Shown piece by piece: positions 26,223 to 35,644 of a stretch of 64,000 bases of DNA. The DNA is taken from the NCBI GenBank assembly GCA_964347035.1, contig CAYFXE010000006.1, positions 21,613 to 85,612 of the forward strand, read 5' to 3'. This DNA comes from CAYFXE01 sp964347035. GTDB taxonomy: Bacteria > Acidobacteriota > Aminicenantia > Aminicenantales > Aminicenantaceae. A program made the position numbers and the translations under genes. Below the pieces are notes generated by a model. The model saw nothing but the letters and a program-made list of their open reading frames with translations, was not told where the DNA came from and made no database searches. The first letter of the stretch is position 1. Every line of letters begins with the position of its first letter.

Positions 26223-27497
26223 TTAAGAAGCGTCGGCCATGGCTTGGGCTTCTTTTGTCGGCAGTTCTAAACCTAGCTTCAGCTTTTTATCCGCACCTAG
26301 GAGCAGTAGCGAGAAGATAAGACCCAAGAATCCTAGCGAAGCAAACATCAATTCCATGTTGGTGTAATCACCGCCAGAGGCATCCACAACCTTCCCCGCG
26401 AGATACGGAAATAGGGTTAGCCCGAACATCTGGACCCAGGCAATAATCCCGAAGGCTGTCCCGAGAAATTTTTCTTTGACGAGGATGGGTACAGCCGGCC
26501 AGAGGGCGGCTGGAACAAGCGAAAAGGAGATGCCAAGCATGATGAAAGAAACAGCCGGATGGAGATATGTCAGCCCGAGCAACAGGTGGGCCGGTACGAT
26601 CAATAAAGATCCGATGATCATGATCTTCCCTCTATATCCAAGCTTATCAACCAAGAGGCCGAGGAGCGGCGTGAAAATCATAGAGGCCGTCATGATGAGT
26701 GATGTGTACAGGCCTCCCTTGGCCGCTGTCATCCCGAATTTCATCTGCATAAACCGAGGTGCATGGTTGGCAAACGGAAAAATAGCCGAATAAAACGTCA
26801 CACACAGGAAGCAGATAAACCAGAATGCGGCGTTCAGCTTGAATATATCGCCGACCACTATCTTTTCCTCTGTTCCGGCCTTAATCGCTTTATCCACATC
26901 CCTATCTATCATTAGGTAAGCGAGAAAAAGGATGAAGGAGACGAACATGATGATCGTACTCGTCCAAACCGACCAGCGCCACGTGCCGGTCGCGTCGGCT
27001 ATCTGGGCAGACGTGTTCATAGCCAGGACGGTTCCAAGCCTCATGACCGTGATATTCAGGCCAAAGGCAAACCCCAATTCCTTACCTTTAAACCAACGGG
27101 ATATGACCTTATTCGTCACCAGGAGAGTGGCTTCTGAGCCGAATCCGTAGACCATCCGGCCGATGAGCATGATGATAAACGACTTTCCCGCCCCAAGGGA
27201 AGTGATGAGGGAACCGAGCAGGATAAGAAAAACGTAAAAAGTTCCGGCTTTCCTAATCCCCAAGCGATCGAGGAGAAAACCCGCCACGATAAGCAGAAAG
27301 AAAAGATTTGGCAAGCCGTAGAGCGAAAAGAGCAGTCCAAATTTGGCATTATCGATGCCCATTGACTGCTGGATATATTCATTAATCGGGCTCAGGGCAT
27401 CGTAAATGTAATACGAGCCGAACATGACCAGGCTGACCACAAGAAGGATCAACCAGCGCCACCAGTGCTTGACATCTCGATCTGTGGAGTTAGTCAT
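26223..27497 (-). CDS. MFS transporter (12 helices)
   Basis: 424 residues, complete, with twelve predicted helices. The loop-2/3 motif is DRLGIRKAG, and RWFKGKELGFAFGLNITVMRLGT is the helix-4/5 loop region. The general pattern resembles the NarK/OFA branch of the major facilitator superfamily. It sits in the inner membrane; the substrate is unknown. It converges on the ATP-grasp gene with only 12 bases between stops, so the two transcripts probably overlap. Confidence 0.88.
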   Translation of the reverse strand: MTNSTDRDVKHWWRWLILLVVSLVMFGSYYIYDALSPINEYIQQSMGIDNAKFGLLFSLYGLPNLFFLLIVAGFLLDRLGIRKAGTFYVFLILLGSLITSLGAGKSFIIMLIGRMVYGFGSEATLLVTNKVISRWFKGKELGFAFGLNITVMRLGTVLAMNTSAQIADATGTWRWSVWTSTIIMFVSFILFLAYLMIDRDVDKAIKAGTEEKIVVGDIFKLNAAFWFICFLCVTFYSAIFPFANHAPRFMQMKFGMTAAKGGLYTSLIMTASMIFTPLLGLLVDKLGYRGKIMIIGSLLIVPAHLLLGLTYLHPAVSFIMLGISFSLVPAALWPAVPILVKEKFLGTAFGIIAWVQMFGLTLFPYLAGKVVDASGGDYTNMELMFASLGFLGLIFSLLLLGADKKLKLGLELPTKEAQAMADAS

Positions 27498-27695
27498 TCA
27501 ATGTCTCCTTCTTGATGAAAATTTGGACTATCTAACAACAGGTACAATGAAAAAAGTATCATAGCACAGAGTCACGCCAATCCCAAGGAATTACCAAAAA
27601 GTCAAAAATAGAGAGAGTCCCATTTTTTAACACTTGTCATTCATAAAGGACATCTAAGGAACTTCCCTCTTAGGGGAAAATAGAGCAATACGGAT

Positions 27696-27711
27696 TGGCA
27701 TGATTATTGCT
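27696..27711 (+). promoter_or_regulatory. Sigma-54-type (-24/-12) promoter
   Basis: TGGCATG-ATTA-TTGCT: GG (27697-27698) and GC (27709-27710) are 10 bases apart. Transcription would start near 27722, giving a 90-base leader before a 32-residue ORF and 185 bases before the barrel gene. The remainder of 27498-27907 shows no other gene. Confidence 0.6.
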
Positions 27712-27812
27712 CGAACTGTCTTTGTCCTGTAAAGCATTATCCATGCATGACAAGATAAAGAGAGAAAAGTAACACTTTTTCCTTTATTTCGTTTTTAATC
27801 AATAGGAAGGTC

Positions 27813-27911
27813 ATGTTTTACAGAAACTACGAAGGACGAATATGGAAAAATGATCAGGAATTTTTTTTAAAACGTCAGAATAACATCACTTATCTAAGGA
27901 GGTACACATGA
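27813..27911 (+). CDS. 32-residue leader ORF coupled to the barrel gene
   Basis: ATG 27813-27815 has AGGAAGG 3-4 bases upstream. The ORF runs 32 codons (begins MFYRNYEGRIWKND) and its TGA (27909-27911) overlaps the ATG of the barrel gene as ATGA. The peptide is basic and has no signal sequence. The arrangement suggests translational coupling or a regulatory leader; its sequence matches nothing that I know, so a chance ORF is possible. Confidence 0.4.
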   Translation: MFYRNYEGRIWKNDQEFFLKRQNNITYLRRYT

Positions 27912-28810
27912 AAAAAAAATACATTTTTGTTTCCCTCACAATCCTAGGCATATTTCTTTTTATAGCTTCTGCCCAGCCCCAAGACAGCCTCCAGAAGTTC
28001 AGTCTGAAGTTATCAGGCGGATACGGGAACTCCACCGGCGGAGATATGGATGATTTCATCAACGATTTGAATTCTGAGATTACAGATCTCGCATCTGTAC
28101 TTATACTATCTCAAACAGGCGAATTGAAAAGGGCCAATTGGGGCTTTGATATGGAAGCAGAGATCGTCTTCCATCTCTCTGACAATTTTGGAGTGGGCTT
28201 AGGCGTTGGACGCATGAGAAGAACTGAAAACAGCATGTCCGAGCTCTCTCTCCTGGCTCCTTTGATGCGGGTATCCATATCCTGGAATCCAGAATACACG
28301 GTGATTCCTATAAGTCTTACCGGTTATTACACTTTGCCGCTTGCCAACAGGATAAACGTCTTTTTTAAGGCAGGAATCGGGTATTATGCAGCGAAGGTTA
28401 AATTTCTACTGCGGCAAGAATTCGAATCGTTTTTTGATCAAACTGGATGGGAATTATCAGACGGCGAAGCCACAGACAGCAATATCGGATTTCATGGTGG
28501 TCTTGGGTTTGAGTTTGACGTCACGGAGTCCTTTGCTCTCGTTGCCGAAGGATCGGGAAGATATGTCCGATTTAACGACTGGGATGTCGAAAACGTTTCT
28601 ACCGGTTCCTTTGAAAGAAGACAGATAGAAAGAGGAACATTCTGGGCTGCGGAAGAATTCAATGGGTTGACTGGAAAATATTATTTAGGCCTGGAATTAT
28701 CAGAACAAAAGCCAAACCTCCCAGGAACGAGGAATGTGAGGAAAGCCGAAATCGGTTTTTCGGGATTCTCTTTTCGTATCGGGGTAAAAATTAGATTTGG
28801 AAAATCATGA
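27908..28810 (+). CDS. Outer-membrane beta-barrel protein
   Basis: 300 residues with AAGGAGG upstream. Signal peptide about 1-23 (ends ASAQ). The rest alternates short amphipathic strands and turns (FSLKLSGGYGNSTGGD, FGVGLGVGRMRR, IPISLTGYYTLPL, INVFFKAGIGYYAAKVKF, NIGFHGGLGFEF) and ends in GVKIRFGKS, the form of an 8- to 10-strand OmpW/OmpA-like barrel. It is the main product behind the sigma-54-type promoter. A bidirectional terminator follows directly. Confidence 0.8.
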   Translation: MKKKYIFVSLTILGIFLFIASAQPQDSLQKFSLKLSGGYGNSTGGDMDDFINDLNSEITDLASVLILSQTGELKRANWGFDMEAEIVFHLSDNFGVGLGVGRMRRTENSMSELSLLAPLMRVSISWNPEYTVIPISLTGYYTLPLANRINVFFKAGIGYYAAKVKFLLRQEFESFFDQTGWELSDGEATDSNIGFHGGLGFEFDVTESFALVAEGSGRYVRFNDWDVENVSTGSFERRQIERGTFWAAEEFNGLTGKYYLGLELSEQKPNLPGTRNVRKAEIGFSGFSFRIGVKIRFGKS

Positions 28811-28812
28811 CG

Positions 28813-28838
28813 AAAAAAGGGGAATTATCCTCTTTTTT
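28813..28838. terminator. Bidirectional intrinsic terminator
   Basis: AAAAAAGGGGA (28813-28823) pairs with TCCTCTTTTTT (28828-28838), one G-T wobble, loop ATTA. The A- and T-runs on either side allow it to end both the barrel gene transcript and the convergent minus-strand gene, whose stop codon lies in the stem edge. Confidence 0.75.
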
Positions 28839-29623
28839 TATTCTTTTTTGGGCTGGCTCAGGGAAAATCGTAACCCGGTCCAAGTGGCATCGATAGAACA
28901 GACTTTAAAATCCACCAGACCGGCCGCCAGACCGACTTGCCGCACGACGGGTTGCGAAAGATCGGTTTCCACCCCTGGGGCTTTCTTAGGCCAGACAATC
29001 CAGAGCCCGCCCTTTTTAGCCTGACCTGTCATCTGGCAAATTCGGCTTTCAAGAGTGCTTCGAGACGTGATAAACCAGATAGTCAAATCAGCTCGGCCCG
29101 TCGCAGACTTGCGAAAAACAACTCCTTTCGGCAGTTTTCCGAGTGTCTCTTTAAAATTCTTAGGAGCATTGACTAGGGCCACGATCGAATCAGCTTTTAT
29201 CCCGAGCTTCTTGGCTAGAGGAGTCCCGGAATACGGGTCAAAGACCGTGCTCGGCACCACAGGATCCTGGAGTGGGTGCAAAATGGCTTCTTTCAAAGAA
29301 CTTTTGATATTCCTCCAGTCGGTGTGTGTGGCATCAGGCAAGAGCTCTTTGATGCGGGAAACTTTTTCCGGATCCCCCTCGACAAAAACCAAAGGCACCT
29401 GTCGCAATGGCTTGGACATTCGGATAGCCAGAGCCACATCTCGACCGTGGGAAGGCATCCGCGACAGATCGATCACAACTGCGGCAGGAGGGTTATCCTT
29501 CATTTTGCGCAGGGCATCTCGATCAAACGCTTCGCTTATCACATCGTAACCAAGAACTTGAAGCCTCTTTGCCCTTTCTTCAGCTTCCTGTCTTTTCCAG
29601 TGAATCAGACGGATGTCATTCAT
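28838..29623 (-). CDS. Receiver-like domain fused to DUF3052
   Basis: 261 residues. Residues 4-112 have the alternating pattern of a response-regulator receiver: VVIDLSRMP supplies a phospho-acceptor-like D52, but the Thr/Ser and Lys positions of a working receiver are not evident (PLVFVEGD, ATHTDW). Residues 130-255 match DUF3052 (LGIKADSIVALVNAPKNF ... GGLWIVWPKKAPG ... VVRQVGLAAGLVDFKVCSIDATWTGLRF). The fusion is unusual, as DUF3052 proteins are normally alone. Cytoplasmic. Function unknown. Confidence 0.72.
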   Translation of the reverse strand: MNDIRLIHWKRQEAEERAKRLQVLGYDVISEAFDRDALRKMKDNPPAAVVIDLSRMPSHGRDVALAIRMSKPLRQVPLVFVEGDPEKVSRIKELLPDATHTDWRNIKSSLKEAILHPLQDPVVPSTVFDPYSGTPLAKKLGIKADSIVALVNAPKNFKETLGKLPKGVVFRKSATGRADLTIWFITSRSTLESRICQMTGQAKKGGLWIVWPKKAPGVETDLSQPVVRQVGLAAGLVDFKVCSIDATWTGLRFSLSQPKKE

Positions 29624-29639
29624 TGGGAAACGTCCCCAA

Positions 29640-30047
29640 TCATCCCGGTATCTCCGTTCTTGTGATTTTGGCTACGACTCCGGCCTCACTCGGATCAGGA
29701 CATCGAATGTACTCTGTCGTGACTCCGTTCTTATTGATGACTTTCTCGTAGGGAGTCCCTGGATAAAGCCAGGGTAAGGTCCCTCCGTATTGGAGGACCC
29801 GAATGGCAGCGTTCATGCTGTCCTGGAGCCAATGACAAACCTTGCCTCTGTCTTCAGGATACTTAAATTTCTCTCCTCCCTTATAACATCTTGTTTTTTT
29901 GCCCACCTCATAAATTTCGACCTCAATCTTGTACCTCTTCCTCTTCGGAGGCGGAGGGGGTTCCTGACTCGCAGCCACCGCTGCTCCGGCGGCCAGGATT
30001 CCAGCCATCCCGCAGCTTGTTTTTTCGATAAATTCTCTTCTCTTCAT
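29640..30047 (-). CDS. TIGR04076-family protein with a Tat signal
   Basis: 135 residues. The N-terminus KRREFIEK plus a hydrophobic Ala/Gly stretch is a twin-arginine export signal. The body (YKIEVEIYEVGKKTRCYKGGEKF ... VCHWLQDSMNAAIRVLQYGGTLPW ... RCPDPSEAGVVAKITR) carries the TIGR04076 pattern, with conserved Cys residues and the GGxLPW block. Tat export suggests that it folds with a metal or cofactor before transport. It lies 16 bases upstream of the receiver-DUF3052 gene and may be its operon partner. Confidence 0.72.
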   Translation of the reverse strand: MKRREFIEKTSCGMAGILAAGAAVAASQEPPPPPKRKRYKIEVEIYEVGKKTRCYKGGEKFKYPEDRGKVCHWLQDSMNAAIRVLQYGGTLPWLYPGTPYEKVINKNGVTTEYIRCPDPSEAGVVAKITRTEIPG

Positions 30048-30314
30048 TACTCCTCCTAATCAATCGTTTGAGGCACGTAAATCTTGCCCTGTATCCTACC
30101 ACATTAAATCCAGTTTATTAACATTATTTTAGGTTTACATGCGAGGTATCTTATAGCGGCTTTAATTCCTTGATTCATCATTTCTTAGAACTTCCTTCTG
30201 GAACATCTCCCGTTGTAATAATCCTTAAAAACTATTAGTTGTCATTAACAAGATAATGTTTTATAGACTTAAACTAATTAAAAGAATCCTCGGACCACAA
30301 TAAAGGAGGTAATT

Positions 30315-30932
30315 ATGAAGTCCAAAATTTTGACGCTATCGGTAATCCTCTTTATGATGATCCTCGTCACCTGCAAGGGCCCCGCTGAAGAACCTGTTGA
30401 ACAAGCGGAAAAAGCTACGGAACAAGTTATTGAAAAGGTAGCTTTGCGTAGCCAGCCAGCAGAACTCTCACCGGAAGAAGTTCTCCAGATGATCAGAGAC
30501 AAAGGTTTCCATTGTCCCGGCGAAAACATCAAAGGTACTTTCAGCCATCAATACGAGGTCCAAACGCTTAACGGCCAGAAAGTGGTCGTGGACCAGGACA
30601 CGGGACTTATGTGGCAGCAGGCCGAGTCATCAAGAATGACATGGCGGGAAGTTGAAGCATATGTCGAACAATGCAACGCCGATCAATTCGCCGGTTTTTC
30701 GGATTGGCGGCTGCCGACAGTCGAAGAATCGGCCTCGCTCCTGGAATCGAAAAAAAAGAATGGAAATTTTATCGACCCTATATTTCAAAAAGACTTACTG
30801 GGCACATGGACGTCCGATACAGTGACAGATGCGTTTGCCGGGGCCTGGTTTGTCGATTTCGCCGGAGGAAAGCCGGCTGATGGAAACCGTGCCGCCGGAA
30901 TGGGCCACGCTCGATTAGTGCGCTCTTTTTAA
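30315..30932 (+). CDS. DUF1566-domain lipoprotein
   Basis: 205 residues with GGAGG upstream. Lipoprotein signal with lipobox LVTC (Cys at residue 20). A Glu/Gln-rich linker is followed by DUF1566 (VVVDQDTGLMWQQAESSRMTW-type sequence, then FAGFSDWRLPTVEESASLLE). This C-type-lectin-like fold occurs in many secreted proteins. Role unknown. The preceding 270 bases hold no visible gene. Confidence 0.82.
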   Translation: MKSKILTLSVILFMMILVTCKGPAEEPVEQAEKATEQVIEKVALRSQPAELSPEEVLQMIRDKGFHCPGENIKGTFSHQYEVQTLNGQKVVVDQDTGLMWQQAESSRMTWREVEAYVEQCNADQFAGFSDWRLPTVEESASLLESKKKNGNFIDPIFQKDLLGTWTSDTVTDAFAGAWFVDFAGGKPADGNRAAGMGHARLVRSF

Positions 30933-31017
30933 AAGCCTCGACGATTCAAATCAAATCGGTACTTTCCATTTGATGTAAATGTTCGATTTTCTAGATAGGT
31001 GTGCACAAGCCAGAATC

Positions 31018-31680
31018 CTACCTCTCCAGAACCCGCATTCTCCAAATCCAGATGATCAGGATGAGCACGGCGGATATAACTCTCAGGGCAGAAGAAGTCG
31101 TAAGGAAATCAAACAAGCCATGAGTGACTGCCGCAAATAAAAGACCTACGAGAGAGGCTCTGAGAAGCGATTTATCGAGAATCCGGGCCATACCACAGGT
31201 GTATCCCCAGATAGAAGAAAAAATGGTGTGAGTTAAAGGAGAGGCGAATGCCCGCCCTAAAAACTCAAGCCCCTCCATATATCTTAAGTACCAAAGATTT
31301 TCAAAGCTGGCGAATCCCAGGGCAATCGTCGAAGCATAGATAATGCCATCTGTTTTTTCGTCGATGGATTTAAACCTCATGATGATAAGAATGAAAGGCA
31401 AAAATTTAAATGCTTCCTCTAATACTCCGATTACACCAACACTGTAACCAAGAAATTGAATCCGGTGACTCTCCATCAATGCGCTAGGATCTTCGGGGAT
31501 TCCTATAAGGGGGAGCAGTTTAAAGAATTGAAAACAGAGGAATCCTGAAAAGATACCCAGTATATAGGCCGTCCCGATGTATTTAAAAGGCTCTGGCTTA
31601 AACCGATCCTTGTAGTAAAAATAGCCGATCCAGAAAAGGGCTGGAGCCAAAATCCCAGATAGAAAAATCCAGAGTGTCAT
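31018..31680 (-). CDS. PrsW-family intramembrane metalloprotease
   Basis: 220 residues, about seven helices. The active-site elements are in order: E88-E89-AFK (EExxK), GFASFENLWY, H151 in THTIFSS, and HGLFDF near 191. PrsW cleaves membrane anti-sigma factors (RsiW in Bacillus) in site-1 fashion. With four membrane anti-sigma factors in the window, it is a reasonable candidate protease for one of them, but that link is inference and the gene is not in any sigma operon. Confidence 0.85.
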   Translation of the reverse strand: MTLWIFLSGILAPALFWIGYFYYKDRFKPEPFKYIGTAYILGIFSGFLCFQFFKLLPLIGIPEDPSALMESHRIQFLGYSVGVIGVLEEAFKFLPFILIIMRFKSIDEKTDGIIYASTIALGFASFENLWYLRYMEGLEFLGRAFASPLTHTIFSSIWGYTCGMARILDKSLLRASLVGLLFAAVTHGLFDFLTTSSALRVISAVLILIIWIWRMRVLER

Positions 31681-31858
31681 CTACATTCGATAGAAATTAT
31701 TCTTTGATCATCATTTAATCAAATTTTTTGTCACCTTTAAAGATAAAATTGATAATAGCATTAATCTTGAGAATGTTTACAACCATTTTCTCCTGACCAC
31801 GTATTTAGGAGTGAAAATATCTATCTTTATATTAAACATTATCATACGGAGATTAAGA

Positions 31859-33502
31859 ATGAATAAAATCATCAAAAACTCTGTCTGGCTAATCACCTTC
31901 ATCGGATTTTTATTAGCAGGCAATCAAATCCTATCCCAAGAAACAGCTCCGCTAAAAACAGGAGTGGATCAGAAGGCATTAATCTCAAAACTGGATAAAG
32001 CCATCCCGGACTTGATAAAAAAAGGCGATGTGCCTGGGCTGTCTATCGCTGTCATACGGGACGGAAAAATCATCTGGTCGGGTGCTTACGGAATCAAGAA
32101 CATCAAAACCGGAGAACCGGTGACCGAGGAAACCATTTTCGAAGCGGCCTCTCTCACCAAACCCTTCTTTGCCTACCTGGTGATGAAATTGGTTGAAGCG
32201 GGTGATTTGGACCTAGACAGGCCGCTTTTCGAGTATGTCCCCGAGGAATACCTCGTGGAAAAATACATAGCCCACCCCATAGATCTTGAAGGCTTCAAAA
32301 GCGATTGGTTCCGGACGATAACCGCCCGGATGGTGCTCAGCCATTCCTCCGGTCTCCCCCACGGCGGCCCCCGAAAGCCTCTTCGAATCTATTTTGAGCC
32401 GGGAACCAAATACCGCTACTCGGCAGACGGCTACATGTTCCTCCAGAGAGTCATAGAGCATCTCAAAGGGGAATCCCTCAGCGAAACCATGAAGAAGATG
32501 GTGATTGAACCGCTGGCGATGACAAACAGCAGCATGGTCTGGCAGGAACGCTACGAAATCCAGTCATCAGTGGGCCACAATGTTTTTGGCGACACGACCG
32601 GCAAATTCAGGAAAAGGATGAAGGCCCATTCCGCAGCCAGCCTGTACACAACGGCCAAGGATTATGCGAAGTTCGTCATAGCCGTGTTGAATGATGTCGG
32701 GCTTAAGAGAGAAACCATCGCCAACATGCTCACTCCCCAGATTGATGTCGAAAAGAACGTTTACTGGAGCCTCGGATTTGGCATCCAGCGGACGGCAAAC
32801 GGTGATGGGTTCTGGCAGTGGGGCGATTACGGCATATTCCGGAATTACATCGTTGCCTACAAAAAACATAAAATCGGCGTCGTCTATTTTACAAACAGCT
32901 TTAACGGATTGAGCATCGGTCCCAACATTGTCGAGCTTGCTATCGGCGGTGGCCAGGACCTCGGTCTTTCCTATTTGGATTATGCCCGCTACGATGCTCC
33001 CATAATGCTTTGGTCGAGGGTTATAAAAACCGAGGGTGTGGAGAAAGCCATTGAACTCTTTCCTGAGATGAGAGAAAAATATCCAGATGACATCGATGAA
33101 GGAACCGTTAATACGCTCGGATACACCCTCTTAAACTCCGGTCGGAATGAAGACGCTATAAAATTCTTTAAGCTCAACGTCAAGACCTTCCCCGAATCAG
33201 CCAACACATACGACAGCCTGGCCGAAGCCTACATGAGAACCGGAGAAACAGAGCTGGCCATAAAGTTCTACAATAAGACTCTGGAAATGATCCCCAAAGA
33301 TACTATGCGGGATACAGCCTTCCTGGAAAGGCTTAAGAAAAGCGCTGAAGAGAATCTGAAACGACTCAAGAAGAGACTGGAGAAGGAAAAAAAGAAAGTA
33401 AAGAAAAAGGGTGAAGGGAAAAAGCACAGTAAAGGCAATATTCCCGGCAGCTCTGGACTCGCATATTTTTTTCGGGTATTGTTGAAAGAGCAGGGAGAGT
33501 AA
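31859..33502 (+). CDS. Serine hydrolase (beta-lactamase family) with C-terminal TPRs
   Basis: 547 residues from ATG 31859, chosen for the GGAG upstream; a longer frame begins at 31811. Signal peptide, then the hydrolase domain with serine motif SLTK, second motif YSA in YRYSADGYMFL (the usual Asn is Ala), and WGDYG near the third motif. TPR sequence (YDSLAEAYMRTGETELAIKFYNKTLEMIP) closes the domain, followed by a Lys-rich tail. Exported; substrate unknown. It is followed after 2 bases by another serine hydrolase, so the two form an operon. Confidence 0.88.
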   Translation: MNKIIKNSVWLITFIGFLLAGNQILSQETAPLKTGVDQKALISKLDKAIPDLIKKGDVPGLSIAVIRDGKIIWSGAYGIKNIKTGEPVTEETIFEAASLTKPFFAYLVMKLVEAGDLDLDRPLFEYVPEEYLVEKYIAHPIDLEGFKSDWFRTITARMVLSHSSGLPHGGPRKPLRIYFEPGTKYRYSADGYMFLQRVIEHLKGESLSETMKKMVIEPLAMTNSSMVWQERYEIQSSVGHNVFGDTTGKFRKRMKAHSAASLYTTAKDYAKFVIAVLNDVGLKRETIANMLTPQIDVEKNVYWSLGFGIQRTANGDGFWQWGDYGIFRNYIVAYKKHKIGVVYFTNSFNGLSIGPNIVELAIGGGQDLGLSYLDYARYDAPIMLWSRVIKTEGVEKAIELFPEMREKYPDDIDEGTVNTLGYTLLNSGRNEDAIKFFKLNVKTFPESANTYDSLAEAYMRTGETELAIKFYNKTLEMIPKDTMRDTAFLERLKKSAEENLKRLKKRLEKEKKKVKKKGEGKKHSKGNIPGSSGLAYFFRVLLKEQGE

Positions 33503-33504
33503 TT

Positions 33505-34968
33505 ATGTCTAGAAGTCTCTTGAAATTCTGGGGAATCCTGTTCTGCCTTTTTGTCATATTTATCTCGTTCTCACTGAGTTCTCAAGGAGATGCAACAGGT
33601 AAATCGAAGGACAAATGGCAAAAATTCAAAACGCCTGAAGAGGCCGGCTTTTCTTCGGCAAAAATGGAGCTTGCCAGACAATACTGGGAAACTTTGAAAC
33701 CGGCTGCTGCTTCGATTTTCATTGTTTATAAGGGAAAAGTTTTTGTCGCGTGGGGAAGGATAACCTACCCATTCTTATGCCACTCCATCAGAAAGAGTTT
33801 TCTGAGCGCGTTGTACGGCATTCATGTTGAGGAGGGACATATAGACCTGCAGAAAACCATGGCGCAACTGAATATCGATGATGCCCCTCCCTTGACGGAG
33901 GAAGAAAAACAGGCAAAAGTGATCCATCTGCTCAAAGCCAGGTCAGGCATCTACCATGAGGCTGCCGCCGAAACCCCAGAGATGAGGGAGCTCAGGCCTC
34001 CCCGGGGAAGCCATCCACCAGGGACATTTTGGTACTACAACAACTGGGATTTCAACGCGCTCGGGACTATATTCGAGCAGGAGACCGGGAAGAAGATCTT
34101 TGATGATTTCAAAAGAAGAATCGCCAACCCGATAGGTATGCAGGATTTCAAAGTCAGTTATTGTAATTACTATTATGAACTTCAGTACTCTCTTCATCCG
34201 GCCTACATCTTTCGTATGTCAGCCAGAGATAGGGCCCGTTTCGGCCTTCTTTTTCTCCAGGAAGGCCGGTGGAAAAATGAGCAGCTTATCACCAGACAAT
34301 GGGTAAAAAAAAGTACTACATCCTATTCAGATGCCTCTTTAGGATATAAAGAACTAGAAGGTCGTGGATACGGATTCATGTGGTGGACTATGGCTAAAAA
34401 AACTCCGATTCTCAAAGATTGGAAGCATCTGGCCAAAGTAGGACGTCTATTTTACGCTGCTGGATATAAGGGGCATGTAATCATGATCATGCCTAATCTA
34501 GAGATGGTGTTTGTTCAGGTAGTAGACACAGATCAAGGTTTGGAGGTCGAACATCCAGAATCATTCACCCTTATGGATATGATTCTTGACGCTAAAGAGT
34601 TCGAGATCTTCGACTTGGCTGCTCTCGAGACATGGTTTGGATCCATAACTGTTCCAGCAGGCGGAGAGGTCAATTTGCTGGTAAAAGTCGAGAACCTGAG
34701 TCAAAAAAAATCAAATGCCGCATCAATATCCTTCTATTTTTCAGAAAATGAGGCACTAGACGAAAAAGACATTTTAATAGGCCACTCTGGTCTTCCAAGG
34801 ATAAAAAGCAACAAGAAAAAGGTCGTCATCCTGACTTCCACCCTGCCCCAAACTGTAGATCCTGGAGATTACTACTTGATCGCAGCTGTTGATGAAGAGG
34901 ATAAGAATCATGACCCGCATAAAGAAAATAATGTGGCCGTCAGCACGGAGAAAATAACTATCCAATGA
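33505..34968 (+). CDS. Serine hydrolase fused to a CARDB-like domain
   Basis: 487 residues. Signal peptide (about 1-27), hydrolase domain (35-365) with serine motif SIRK in HSIRKSFLS, YNN in YYNNWDFNALG, and a GYKGH third motif. Residues 375-487 look like a CARDB beta-sandwich (VPAGGEVNLLVKVENLS ... STLPQTVDPGDYYLIAAVD ... ENNVAVS), a cell-surface adhesion-type module. It is probably secreted or surface attached. It overlaps no gene but is only 2 bases after the previous hydrolase, so translation is likely coupled. Confidence 0.88.
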   Translation: MSRSLLKFWGILFCLFVIFISFSLSSQGDATGKSKDKWQKFKTPEEAGFSSAKMELARQYWETLKPAAASIFIVYKGKVFVAWGRITYPFLCHSIRKSFLSALYGIHVEEGHIDLQKTMAQLNIDDAPPLTEEEKQAKVIHLLKARSGIYHEAAAETPEMRELRPPRGSHPPGTFWYYNNWDFNALGTIFEQETGKKIFDDFKRRIANPIGMQDFKVSYCNYYYELQYSLHPAYIFRMSARDRARFGLLFLQEGRWKNEQLITRQWVKKSTTSYSDASLGYKELEGRGYGFMWWTMAKKTPILKDWKHLAKVGRLFYAAGYKGHVIMIMPNLEMVFVQVVDTDQGLEVEHPESFTLMDMILDAKEFEIFDLAALETWFGSITVPAGGEVNLLVKVENLSQKKSNAASISFYFSENEALDEKDILIGHSGLPRIKSNKKKVVILTSTLPQTVDPGDYYLIAAVDEEDKNHDPHKENNVAVSTEKITIQ

Positions 34969-35003
34969 ACGAGAGCCAACAAAGAGGTGCCAGCTCCCCT
35001 TTG

Positions 35004-35501
35004 TCAATCACAATCTCCATGAGATCGTCTCCAATCGGCCAGGGCTCTGTTCATGTATTCAAGGAATTGAGCCCTCCGACTCGGTGATATCCTGATTTTC
35101 AACCTTTTTTTCCTGACGATCTCGACCTGAGTTCTGTAAGAGGTAACAGAGCTGTTCATAACCCAGAGGGGTAATCCTTGAACCGCCTGTACGGACTCAA
35201 TCGTCTCAAAAGGAATATTCCAGAAAAATACTCCATATTTTAGTCTTAGCCGGTCTTGAAGAATATAGATCTTTCGAGGCAAAACGAGCCAATAAACCAG
35301 CAAGACAAACGGCACCGAGGCGAATAAGGCGAGGTACGCAATCCTTGTCTCAGATGCGGGCTCACCAGGGAATATGTCTTTAGTATGAGCATCAATATAG
35401 AACAAAATACCAAGGATGAGGAGTAGAATAAGCGGAAAAATCATTAACAGCTTAACCAAACTATCGTACTTGAAGCTATCTTCATAAAGGACCATGTTCA
35501 T
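35004..35501 (-). CDS. Membrane protein with a bacterial PH domain
   Basis: 165 residues: two membrane helices (about 16-36 and 48-68), then a YdbT/bPH2-type domain (RKIYILQDRLRLKYGVFFWNIPFETIESVQAVQGL). The usual sequence after the helices, I/LTxxRLRxxxGxxxxxIPxxxIxSV, is visible. It is inner-membrane attached with the PH domain in the cytoplasm. Function in general is unknown, sometimes tied to envelope stress. Confidence 0.82.
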   Translation of the reverse strand: MNMVLYEDSFKYDSLVKLLMIFPLILLLILGILFYIDAHTKDIFPGEPASETRIAYLALFASVPFVLLVYWLVLPRKIYILQDRLRLKYGVFFWNIPFETIESVQAVQGLPLWVMNSSVTSYRTQVEIVRKKRLKIRISPSRRAQFLEYMNRALADWRRSHGDCD

Positions 35502-35644
35502 GATTCATTCCTTCCTTGTGTGGGTGTATTCTAACTCATTAATACGTGTTTGAAAATCCTAGTTTCGTCAGCATCTTTACACCCGGGCCTAATTTGAATA
35601 ATATAACATCACATTCTGTCAACTTGAATAAGAGGAAAATTCTG

